Shown: one piece after another, positions 48,605 to 57,192 of the stretch | Numbering within the stretch: position 1 is the first letter of the stretch | How the letters are laid out: each line of letters starts with the position of its first letter | From: Haliotis asinina | Taxonomy: Eukaryota > Mollusca > Gastropoda > Lepetellida > Haliotidae | Reading direction: 5' to 3' | NCBI RefSeq assembly: GCF_037392515.1 | Contig: NC_090283.1 | Location: 39,758,249-39,822,248 of the forward strand | Length of the DNA stretch: 64,000 bases | The notes under the pieces: generated by a model | The model's input: only the letters and a program-made list of their open reading frames with translations | Told to the model about the DNA's origin: nothing | Databases searched by the model: none | Program-made: the position numbers and the translations under genes

Positions 48605-49980
48605 CCTGATTATCAGACAAACCAGTGAGAGCATCAACACTTGGGATCTTATGAAGATATACACCTGTGAGAGCATCAGCTATCTGGGTATTAACACAGA
48701 GTGTTATATGGACATACACCAGGGAGAGCATCAACACACACCTGGGAGAGCATCAACAGTCAGGGTGTTATAAGGACATACACCTGGGAGAGCATCAACA
48801 CAGGGTGTTAGAAGGATATACACCTAGAAGAGTATTAGCACAGAGTGGTATATGGACACACACCTGGGAGAGCATCAACAGTCAGGGTGTTATAAGAACA
48901 TAAACCTGGAAGAGCATCAACACTCAGGGTGTTATAAGGACATACACCTGGGAGAGCATCAATACTCAGGGTGTTATAGGGACACACCTGGGAGAGCATC
49001 AACACAGAGTGTTATAAGGACATACATCTGGGAGAGCATCAACTCACAGGGTGTTCTAATGCCATATGCGTGGGAGAACATCAACACTCGGGGTGTTAAA
49101 GGGACACACCTGGTAGAGCATCAACGCAGGGTGTTAAAAGGACATACACCTCAAAGAGAATCAACACATGGTCTTATAAAGTCACACACCTGCGAGACCA
49201 TCATCACTCAGGGTGTTATGAGGACATGCACATGGGAGGGCATCAATACATGGTCCTGTGAGGACATACACCTCAAAGAGCATCAACACATGGTTTTACA
49301 AAGACACAAACCTATGACAGCATCAACACTCAGGGTGTTATAAGCACACACACCTGCGGGAGCATCATCACTCAGGGTGTTATGAGGACATGCACCTGGG
49401 AGGGCATCAACACATGGTGTTAAGAGTTCATACACCTGCGAGTGCAGTAACACTAGCTGTGTAATAAGAACATACACCTGGGAGAGCATCAGCACTCAGG
49501 GTGTTATAGACTCACACCTGGGAGAGAAACAACTCTCAGGGTGTTATAAGGACACACTCCTGGCATCAACACACAGAGCGATGCACAGAGCGATGTTAGT
49601 GCTACAATGAATGTATAGGCTTTAGATAGTCATAGCGCTAAGATCGCTGTGTGCAAGTAGGACATGGTGTTGTAAGGACATACACCTGTAAGAGCATAAA
49701 TACTCAGGGTGTTACAGGGACATACACCTCAAAGAGAATCAGCACATGGTCTTATAAGGACCCACACCTTGGAGAGCATCAACACACAGGATCTTATGAC
49801 ATACACCTAAAAGAGCATTAACACATGATGTTATAAGGACATACACCTCAAAGAGCATCAACACACATGACATTATAAGGACATACACCTGCGAGAGCAT
49901 CAACACTCAGGGTGTTATAGTGACACATCTGCAGCTGGGAGAACATCGAAATTCAGGGTGTTGTAAGGACTCACCTGGTC
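48605..49980. repeat. 42-bp minisatellite
   Basis: About 30 copies of a 42-bp unit containing GACATACACCTGGGAGAGCA and TCAACACTCAGGGTGTTA, interrupted at about 49562-49665. The unit is 14 codons, so a frame stays open for 163 codons (HLGEHQHSGCYK-type repeats). It has no start context and no conservation beyond the repeat, so I do not call it a gene. Confidence 0.93.
49566..49656. mobile_element. Small inverted-repeat insert in the minisatellite
   Basis: A block of about 90 bp inside the 42-bp array with inverted ends: CACAGAGCGATGTTAGTGCT on one side and, in reverse complement, CACACAGCGATCTTAGCGCT on the other. It looks like a very small MITE-type or hairpin element. No clear target duplication. 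Confidence 0.4.
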
Positions 49981-50069
49981 AAGTTATCGGAACAAACAAT
50001 CCTCTTCAGTCGGGGAGGTCATGGAGACTTGGAATCTATTTACACATAACACCATAAAGGCTATCATGA

Positions 50070-50250
50070 ATGAGCAAGTGAGTTTAGTTTTCAATATTCC
50101 AGCTATATGATGGTGGTCTGTAAATGATCGAGTCTCCGACAGATCCAATGATCAACAGCATGACGATCAATCTACGCCATTCGGATACAACAATATGTGC
50201 CCATTCAGATACGATTACTTGTGCCCATCCGTTAATCGCCTCTTCATGGG
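50070..50250 (-). mobile_element. SINE family 2, partial
   Basis: Antisense, with GTGAGTTTAGTTTTC, AATATTCCAGCTATATGATG, GGTCTGTAAATGATCGAGTC and GATCAACAGCATGACGATCA. The 5' half is diverged. Confidence 0.78.
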
Positions 50251-50500
50251 TAAAGACTATCATGACACCTTTCCTTATTTCACATATGTTTGAATGGAGC
50301 TGTTGAAGTTGGATACCTCAGCTAATAGCACCCAACCGTGGAAAGTACCAAGCTGTAATCTTGACCCTCAACATATTGTTTTAGGAAACATTCAGTTTCA
50401 GTGAAATTTTAGATGCTGCATGAATAGGATACGATGCATGTACAGAGAGGTTATTCCGCTTGTTCAAAACATCACAACATATGACCTTAGTATCATAAGA

Positions 50501-50733
50501 CACGTGAAGGTCCCGGGGTAGAATAGGCCTTCAACAACCCATGTTTGTCATAAAAGGCGACTGTGCTTGTCGTATGAGACGACGAACGGGATTGGGGGGT
50601 CAGGTTCGCTGACTTGGTTGGCACGTATCATCGGTTCCCAATTGCGCAGATCAATCATCATGTTGTTGATCACTGGATTGTCTGGTCGTCATATAGCTAG
50701 AATATTGCTAAGTGTGGCGTAAAACTCACTCAC
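50501..50733 (+). mobile_element. SINE family 2, near full length, target duplication
   Basis: From CACGTGAAGGTCCCGGGGTA to GTGGCGTAAAACTCACTCAC. Flanked by TAGTATCATAAGA (50488-50500) and TAGTATCGTATGA (50734-50746), a 13-bp target duplication with two differences. Internally it lacks the CAGACCGCC block next to the ATATAGCT block (small deletion). Confidence 0.9.
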
Positions 50734-51507
50734 TAGTATCGTATGAATGGCATTTCAGATTAGTATTTCAGTTATGGGTGTAAATTCATTAAAAGTTATA
50801 AATCATTTGAATATTATCTGTGCCAATACATAAGGTGGTAAGCTTTGCGAGAGTTTTTTGGTCTATATTGATAGACAATCATAAAGGGAATCTTACATTT
50901 ATACACAAGTTGTGTGTCATTTAGTGCCCACCTCACACCCGGGAATGCAAATATGCCAGATGGACTGATTTGTTTTTAATTTATGAATTTCTCCTCATTT
51001 GGTTTAGTCAGTCTCATACAAACACAGGCACCCCAAATCAGAAGTGTTGTGAGGGCACGAATGACAAAGGGTATAAAATCTGTGTCCCGTCATTGTCGAC
51101 AGGAAATCGTAGAAATACAATGTGTGGGCCTGAATAAGTCATTACCCATCAAATTTATTCGAAATACATAAGATTTTCTACCCAGTACCTTCAATGGGAC
51201 ATTGGCGTGGCAGGTTTAAAACAACACCTTGGCCAGATCGGGTTTATTTTACTTTAGTTTCACAACTAAACAGACGAAAACTTATTTTGGCAGACCTCCA
51301 GAATGCAAGACCGCCTGTGAAGGGTGTGGTCCTAATGACTTAAATACCATAGGCACACTTTGGGATGGGTCAGGAAAGGACAGGGATGGGCGTGCTGTAT
51401 ATCAAGTGAGATGGCATACTGGCTCTGAGTTGTGTGGCCCCAAGTAGACGAGAGCGTGTGGCACGACACGTGCCATGCAAGCACAGATAGGTAGCAATAG
51501 CCAGTAT
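50734..51507. other. Non-coding, nothing recognised
   Basis: Two adjacent open frames of 62 and 72 codons (50983-51447) show no domain, no splice framing and no repeat. I found no gene. Confidence 0.35.
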
Positions 51508-52193
51508 AAGTAAACTTAGCCTCAGTGTATTTCGTTACACTCCACCACTGAATCTAACAAAACCTAGTAGAAGGTCGCGTCAGGTAACCTTTGAGCGACC
51601 CATGACCATCCAATCAAAAGCAAAAGAGAGAGGGTTAAATGGACTGAACCAATCAGACAACGGCTACTGTTTAGGAATCGGAGGTACTTTCAAAATATTT
51701 AGGTCACCGACACAGATCTCTCCAAAAACAAAGATCCGCATATAACAGAGTTATTTCACCTGCAGGATATACGCTTTGGAGTTTCTGTTGACATGGTTAA
51801 CATTGGCTAATATTTCCGCAAGATGACATCCTTGAATATTGTCAAAAACAGTATTTTAGCGACTGTTCACTCACCGTTGTCATAGTTGTGACTAACACAG
51901 TGTGCCATTCGTAACAACTCGCCTCTTTCCGTAACCTGCTTTCTGGAGTGACCCGAGTAGTTACGATTGACAGTGTGCATCACCAAGAAGCGAGCGTACG
52001 CTATTCGGAATCGTTCGGGTCCGAAACTTTTCGAGATAAAAAGTTTAAAATGTATGTGCGAATGTCCCCTTTTGCCATTTGGTAAGCTGTGTTCTGATTG
52101 GTCAATCTCAAAGGTTACGTGACGCGACCTCCCATAAGGTTTTGTTAGACTCAGTAGAGGAGTGTAACGAAATGTACTGAGGGCAAATTTACT
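51508..52193. mobile_element. Non-autonomous element with 88-bp inverted ends
   Basis: Left end 51508-51595 and right end 52107-52193 are inverted copies sharing TTTCGTTACACTCC, TCTAACAAAACCT, GGTCGCGTCA and GTAACCTTTGAG. The element is about 690 bp. The interior has no transposase or other frame. Each end also carries a CCAAT-type box near its inner border (CCAATCA, or its complement). A GCAATA lies close to both outer borders but not flush on the left, so the target duplication is unsettled. Best read as a MITE-type DNA transposon of unknown superfamily. Confidence 0.7.
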
Positions 52194-52705
52194 TGCAATA
52201 TCAAGGTCAACACGCCATGTATATCTCCCGCTGGACTCACATATACATCATAATTTTGTATTCAGATACCGAAACGGTTGTATGCATACACTTCAGTACA
52301 TTCATCGTGCAAACCTTTTAAGTGCCTGGTGATGCCATACCGTGACAAGAGCGATATACACATGAATAGGGAATTCATTAAAAGCTATTACAGTGACACA
52401 CATTCGCAGACATTAACTCAGTAAGGACATGTTGTCATAAAACGATGTAACTCTAAACAACGAAAGCATATAATTTCTTTGAAAACTATTACATCGGTTC
52501 ATTTTGATATATATTGCCAGCAATCGACATAAAAACAATTTCTATATTTGAATCGCTTTTCCTGTGTTCCATGAATCATATCGCGGTCGTATATAGCGTG
52601 CAAACAAATCCCACAATAAGTCGTTCGCAGTGGTCACTCGTATGCTTCCAAAAGAGATACACACTAGCAACACAGCAGGTATACAGGTAATGAGGCTAGG
52701 AAACA

Positions 52706-52996
52706 TATATGAAGTCATCAGTTAATTCAAGTTCATCACTATGTGCTTATCGCGTTTGTCTACGTATGCAAGCAGATAATCAGGAAACATATATGAAATC
52801 ACCAGTTAATTCAAGTTCATCACTATGTGCTTATCGCGTTTGTCTACGTATGCAAGCAGATAATCAGGAAACATATATGAAGTCATCAGTTAATTCAAGT
52901 TCATCACTATGTGCTTATCGCGTTTGTCTACGTATGCAAGCAGATAATCAGGAAACATACATGAAGTCATCAGTTAATTCAAGTTCATCACTATCT
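52706..52996. repeat. 84-bp tandem array, left part
   Basis: Three and a half copies of an 84-bp unit containing AAGTCATCAGTTAATTCAAG and TTATCGCGTTTGTCTACGTA. The array continues in the same orientation at 55573 beyond the Penelope-like element, so the element was inserted into it. The open frame is a by-product of the 28-codon unit. Confidence 0.93.
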
Positions 52997-52998
52997 GA

Positions 52999-53283
52999 GA
53001 ATGAAGATTTTTATGGATATCAACTTCTTTATGTGAGAACACAACGTTTCGGAGTTAATGCTTACTCCTTCATCAGGTGATTGAGAAAGGGGATACAGAG
53101 GTGTATTTATATGTACAGGTAAAACAATAACAAAGTAACAAGTGGAATGAGTTAACGAAAGCTGGAAGCCAGTATAAACAAGCACTGATAGGAAGCCGAT
53201 AGTTATGATAACAATGATGGAAGCCAATGGTAATGCATTACAGTTGATTGGATATGTTTACATAACACAGATACGGGGTAAGG
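52999..53283. repeat. Penelope-like element, left terminal repeat
   Basis: 285 bp that recur in inverted orientation at 55229-55537. Contains the hammerhead-like core on the minus strand at 53046-53076. Lies 3' of the reverse transcriptase gene. Outer end GAATGAAGATTTTTATGGAT; inner border near CGGGGTAAG. Confidence 0.92.
53046..53076 (-). ncRNA. Hammerhead-like ribozyme core, left copy
   Basis: Minus strand: CTGATGA, an A, stem GGAGT/ACTCC around an 8-base loop, then GAAAC. Hammerhead ribozymes are known in Penelope-like element terminal repeats. This copy has the same orientation as the reverse transcriptase. Stems I and III are not convincingly paired by eye, and the extra A before stem II is non-standard. 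Confidence 0.5.
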
Positions 53284-53483
53284 ACGATGTACATGATTGG
53301 GGATAAGGATGGCAGCCAATGGTGATACATTACGCATGATAGGATGATGTACATAACACACGATAGGGGGTGAGCATGTTTACATGAGGGTTGATGATGT
53401 ACAAACACAAGTAGGTAAGGATGTACTCGGGTAGACTGACTATACATGAATTACATAGATAGAATGTACACAGATAGATGAGA

Positions 53484-55229
53484 TTAATTTATCAATAAGT
53501 CCCAGGCACTTGGTAGGTACACTCCTTGGTCGCGGTTGATGGCTGGTTTCTGTCTCCGGATCTCGATGGCCTCTTGCAGTTTCCTTTGGCGCCAGTTGTT
53601 GTTGTTGGTAGATAGTATCCTAGTGTCCTCCCATCGAATTGAGTGTCCAGGGTTCTTGAGAATGTGTTCAGAGATGGCCGATTTCTGGTCAAGTTTGCTG
53701 ACTGAGGTCTGATGTTCCTTCATTCTGGTGTTGATTGGTCTCAGCATTTCTCCAATGTATAGGTCGCCACAGTTGCAAGGGATCTGGTAGATGCATCCTC
53801 TTGGGTTAGGGTGTTCACAGCTGGGTCCTTTACCGTTGGCTTTTAGGTAGGTCTTGATGGTCTTGCCACTGGAGAAGGTGACATCGATGCTGGCTTTGGT
53901 CTTGATGAGGCGTGATATTTGATGACTGATGGGGCCAAGGTAGGGTATGGTTACTCTGATGGGTGATGGAGAAGGTTTGGGGCGGGGTTCTCGGTCCTTG
54001 AGGGTCTTGTTGATGGTGGCTGTGACGAGCTGGGGAGGGTAACCGTTGAGTGTGGTGAATGTCTTTCTGAGGTGGTCCAGTTCATTGTTTAGGGCATCGG
54101 GGTGGCAGAGGGCTTTGGCACGTCTGGTAAGGGTGGCGATGATAGCTTGCTTGATCTGAGGATGGTGGCAGGAGTTGTAGTGGATGTACTGGTCGGTGTG
54201 CGTCGGCTTGCGGTATACTGAGGTTCTAAGTCCATCGTCTGTGGTGTGGAGGGATACATCGAGGAAGGGCAGGTGTTGGTTGGTCTCAGTCTCCATGGTG
54301 AACTTGATTCTTGGATGTTGGTCGTTGAGGTGGTTGAGGAGCTCATTGGGGTCGTTGTCATTGGCGATGGTGGTGAAGGTGTCGTCGACTTTGCGGTACC
54401 AACAGAGGGGCTGGAACGGAGCTGTGGAGAGGGCTGCTTCCTTGAAGGAGGTCATGAAGATTTCTGTAATGAGAGGAGAAAGAGGTGAGCCCATGGGGAG
54501 ACCGTGGATCTGCTTGTATATCTTACCATTGAATGTGAAGTAGGAGGTGTCAAAGCAGCTGCGGGCGAGGTTGATGATGCTGTCTATGGTGAGCGGGGTG
54601 TCCAAGTCTTCTATCCGGTTGGCTAACTTGCTGCGAAGGATGTCCAGGGCTTCCTCTAGTGGGATGTTCGTGAAGAGGTCCACGACGTCGTAGCTGACCA
54701 TGGTGCCTGTGGGGTTGGATTCTTTCAGCTGGTTGACAAAGGATGAAGAGTCGCTGATGTAGGACTTGCCATCTTTGCCAAGTGGAGCGAGGAGACGTGT
54801 GAGGAACTGGGCGGTGTTGTAGAAAACTGAACCTCTTGAACAGACTAGGATCCGGGCTTTGGGCGGGTTCTTGTGGATCTTGATGGTGGCTCTTCCGTAT
54901 GGGGCTTGGGAGTTGATGGGGTTCAGCTGGTTGAAGATGATGTCGTTGATTTCTCTCTTCTCATGGAGGTCCTTCAGGGTTTTCTTGTGTTGTCTTTCCA
55001 GTCTGGCCGTCGGATCTTTCTTGATGTTGAGGTAGGTGGTGGTGTCTGAGAGGCTTTTGTTGACGAGCTGGAGGAATTCTGCGGTGTCCATGATGACTGC
55101 TGCTTTGCCCTTGTCAGCTTCGGTGATGGTGATGCTGTCATCCTTCTTGAGTTCGGTGATGGCCTGTCTCTCTTGGTGCGTGAGGTTGGGGCGGGGCTTG
55201 GGAGCTTGCTTGATGGTGTCTGTCACGTC
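53484..55229 (-). CDS. Penelope-like reverse transcriptase with GIY-YIG nuclease
   Basis: Open for about 580 codons. Upstream features are ITITEADKGKAAVIM and APYGRATIKIHK. RT motif A is SYDVVDLFTNIP with the catalytic D, motif B is GLPMGSPLSPLITEIF, motif C is WYRKVDDTF with the two catalytic D, then LPFLDVSL. A C-terminal GIY-YIG-type nuclease has IYQIPCNCGDLYIGE, INTRMKEHQ, SAISEH and INRDQGVYLP. The residue before VDD is K. The frame begins directly at the inverted repeat border after a stop (about 55230) and the first in-frame codon usable as a start is GTG, so the N-terminus is missing. It is a 5'-truncated copy, otherwise undamaged. It would copy element RNA and nick the target (family knowledge). 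Confidence 0.92.
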   Translation of the reverse strand, partial: DVTDTIKQAPKPRPNLTHQERQAITELKKDDSITITEADKGKAAVIMDTAEFLQLVNKSLSDTTTYLNIKKDPTARLERQHKKTLKDLHEKREINDIIFNQLNPINSQAPYGRATIKIHKNPPKARILVCSRGSVFYNTAQFLTRLLAPLGKDGKSYISDSSSFVNQLKESNPTGTMVSYDVVDLFTNIPLEEALDILRSKLANRIEDLDTPLTIDSIINLARSCFDTSYFTFNGKIYKQIHGLPMGSPLSPLITEIFMTSFKEAALSTAPFQPLCWYRKVDDTFTTIANDNDPNELLNHLNDQHPRIKFTMETETNQHLPFLDVSLHTTDDGLRTSVYRKPTHTDQYIHYNSCHHPQIKQAIIATLTRRAKALCHPDALNNELDHLRKTFTTLNGYPPQLVTATINKTLKDREPRPKPSPSPIRVTIPYLGPISHQISRLIKTKASIDVTFSSGKTIKTYLKANGKGPSCEHPNPRGCIYQIPCNCGDLYIGEMLRPINTRMKEHQTSVSKLDQKSAISEHILKNPGHSIRWEDTRILSTNNNNWRQRKLQEAIEIRRQKPAINRDQGVYLPSAWDLLIN

Positions 55230-55537
55230 TTACCCCGTATCTGTGTTATGTAAACATATCCAATCAACTGTAATGCATTACCATTGGCTTCCATCATTGT
55301 TATCATAACTATCGGCTTCCTATCAGTGCTTGTTTATCGGCTTCCTATCAGTGCTTGTTTATACTGGCTTCCAGCTTTCGTTAACTCATTCCACTTGTTA
55401 CTTTGTTATTGTTTTACCTGTACATATAAATACACCTCTGTATCCCCTTTCTCAATCACCTGATGAAGGAGTAAGCATTAACTCCGAAACGTTGTGTTCT
55501 CACATAAAGAAGTTGATATCCATAAAAATCTTCATTC
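55229..55537. repeat. Penelope-like element, right (inverted) terminal repeat
   Basis: Inverted copy of 52999-53283, slightly longer because of a 25-bp tandem duplication (ATCGGCTTCCTATCAGTGCT unit at 55311 and 55336). It joins the truncated coding region at 55229 with microhomology around GGTAAG. Confidence 0.92.
55460..55490 (+). ncRNA. Hammerhead-like ribozyme core, right copy
   Basis: Plus strand CTGATGA (55460-55466), A, GGAGT, loop AAGCATTA, ACTCC, GAAAC. Same core as at 53046-53076 but opposite strand, because the terminal repeats are inverted, and so antisense to the reverse transcriptase. Confidence 0.5.
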
Positions 55538-55572
55538 TTATGTATTTTCACTTCTAAATGACATTCAAAGAA

Positions 55573-55792
55573 TTCATCACTATCTACTTATCGCGTTTGT
55601 CTACGTATGCAGATAATCAGGAAACATATATGAAGTCATCAGTTAATTCAAGTTCATCACTATGTGCTTATCGCGTTTGTCTACGTATGCAAGCAGATAA
55701 TCAGGAAACATATATGAAGTCATTAGTTAATTCAAGTTCATCACTATCTGCTTATCGCGTTTGTCTACGTATGCAAGCAGATTATCAGGACA
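55573..55792. repeat. 84-bp tandem array, right part
   Basis: About two and a half units of the same 84-bp repeat as at 52706-52996, in the same orientation; some have small deletions (ATGCAGATAATCAGG lacks 4 bases). It then decays into unique sequence. Confidence 0.92.
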
Positions 55793-57025
55793 GTACGTGT
55801 ACTGTTGAGACAGACTTGAGTTGTTCATGCACTGGACATCCAATAAAGAGACACAGCACGACCATCTCTATGCGCGACCATCCCTTAGCGCGTTTTTTGT
55901 TAACTGGCCCCACGCCTATAACGGTATCCTCCCAAAACGCAGACCCGTTATAAACCAACACTTGTTCTGGATGGCTGTGTCTATGATTGGTAGGCTGTAC
56001 CCTTGATTAAGAAGGCATGTTGACCGATGCACCTCGGGAACCATGAGTGTATCTTACAGGAATTAGAAATCGGGATTTTTGTTCTCATAAATAAGACAAA
56101 AAATGATATAAAGAACACACATAAATTTTGAACATTTTGATAGATACAATGTGCCATTATAGCTTATATGTATATGAAAATAATGTAGACGTGCAAAGAA
56201 AACGGGTAATACAATTTTCGTCAAGCAAGACAATCGTTTATCAAGGATAATAGTCAGAATTCATAAAGAAAATAAATTTATCAAGATGGGGATTATTGCA
56301 AAAATAAATATGGGATACGTTTTTTTAATCATTTAGTGCTCTGCATGATAAAATAATATGAGATTCGTCACATATAGCATTGAGTTTACAGATTGTACAT
56401 AGTCTTTATTCTGTGTTTATTTTACACTATCTGCCGGTTTCGATCGGTAATCTGTGTCTGCATGTTCGGAGTTGTGGTATCCAGACACATTGTTTCAATG
56501 GGAGGCGGATTACATAAGTTTGGAGTATTCTAATATAAGGAGTAATATTTACCTATTGATGAATTTTGAAGGTCAGCATTCCATGACTACGTAATCTGAT
56601 CTGTAAGTGTGCATTTGATAGAGTCTTTCAGCCAGAATGCGGATGGAAAGCTTTGAGACTCTCATATATAAGATTACGTAACATTTTGAGGTATACTTTT
56701 CACTACATTTAAAAGATCAAATTGAATTGTCCCCCTGACACTTACACGTGTATCCCGACCGCCGCTACCAGTACTCTACACATTAATGTACGACACACTG
56801 TCAACCAAACATGCACGTACTTCGCTATTTCACACGTATATCAGAAAATGTATGTCCAACAGCGATAGCAACTGAGCACATGTCAATTTATAATTATTCA
56901 CGGTCAGTGATTCCCAGCTGCAGTAACCGCACACAACGTCTTCCTGACCATATCAGTGATGGTCCCATGCAGACTGATTACTGTATACTTATATCTGTTT
57001 ATGTTGGTGTGAGGCAAACCATAAG
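55793..57025. other. Non-coding, nothing recognised
   Basis: AT-rich sequence without a convincing frame, known element end or tandem repeat. Confidence 0.4.
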
Positions 57026-57192
57026 TTGATATCACCTGACAGCTGCTGTAAAATTCATGTAAGCGCAAAAAGCCCATCAAACAAGGCACGAATAGCAGCC
57101 AAACAATGGCCAAAAGACATACCCGCTGCAGCCTTTTGTTTGGATTATATAACTGCTGAATCTCTGAAACTGATGGACTTGATTATTCAGTC
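57026..57192 (+). pseudogene. Small ORF split by a LINE, left half
   Basis: Open from ATG at 57026 (about 55 codons, ending LKLMDLIIQ) up to the LINE. Skipping the LINE and one copy of the 62-bp direct repeat, the frame continues exactly at 59960 and stays open to a TAG at 60060-60062, 90 codons in total. An acceptor-like CACCTGACAG precedes 57047. No family recognised. It may be an interrupted exon or an interrupted older element. Confidence 0.35.
57131..57192. repeat. 62-bp direct repeat, left (probable target duplication)
   Basis: Starts GCCTTTTGTTTGGATTATAT and matches 59898-59959 with three differences, all transitions. It lies exactly at both borders of the LINE fragment. Confidence 0.88.

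Larger units (their letters stand above)
52999..55572 (-). mobile_element. Penelope-like retroelement with inverted ends
   Basis: Order on the minus strand: inverted terminal repeat (55537-55229), RT/GIY-YIG frame (55229-53484), 3' untranslated part, terminal repeat (53283-52999). Beyond the right repeat is an extra 35 bp (55538-55572) not found on the left. Direct repeats TTCATCACTATCT flank the whole at 52984-52996 and 55573-55585; these could be a target duplication or just adjoining array units. Inverted or partly repeated ends and a short one-sided extension are known for Penelope-like elements. Confidence 0.88.

Noticed and set aside
48667-49495. Open frames of 163 and 70 codons with HLGEHQ-type repeats
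   Set aside because: By-product of the 42-bp minisatellite (14 codons per unit).
50983-51447. Two adjacent frames of 62 and 72 codons
   Set aside because: No recognisable family and no evidence linking them; left as non-coding.
52709-53080. 123-codon frame with a repeated 28-residue unit
   Set aside because: By-product of the 84-bp tandem array; it runs on into the Penelope-like terminal repeat.
54184-54543. 119-codon plus-strand frame in the Penelope-like element
   Set aside because: Shadow of the reverse transcriptase gene on the other strand.
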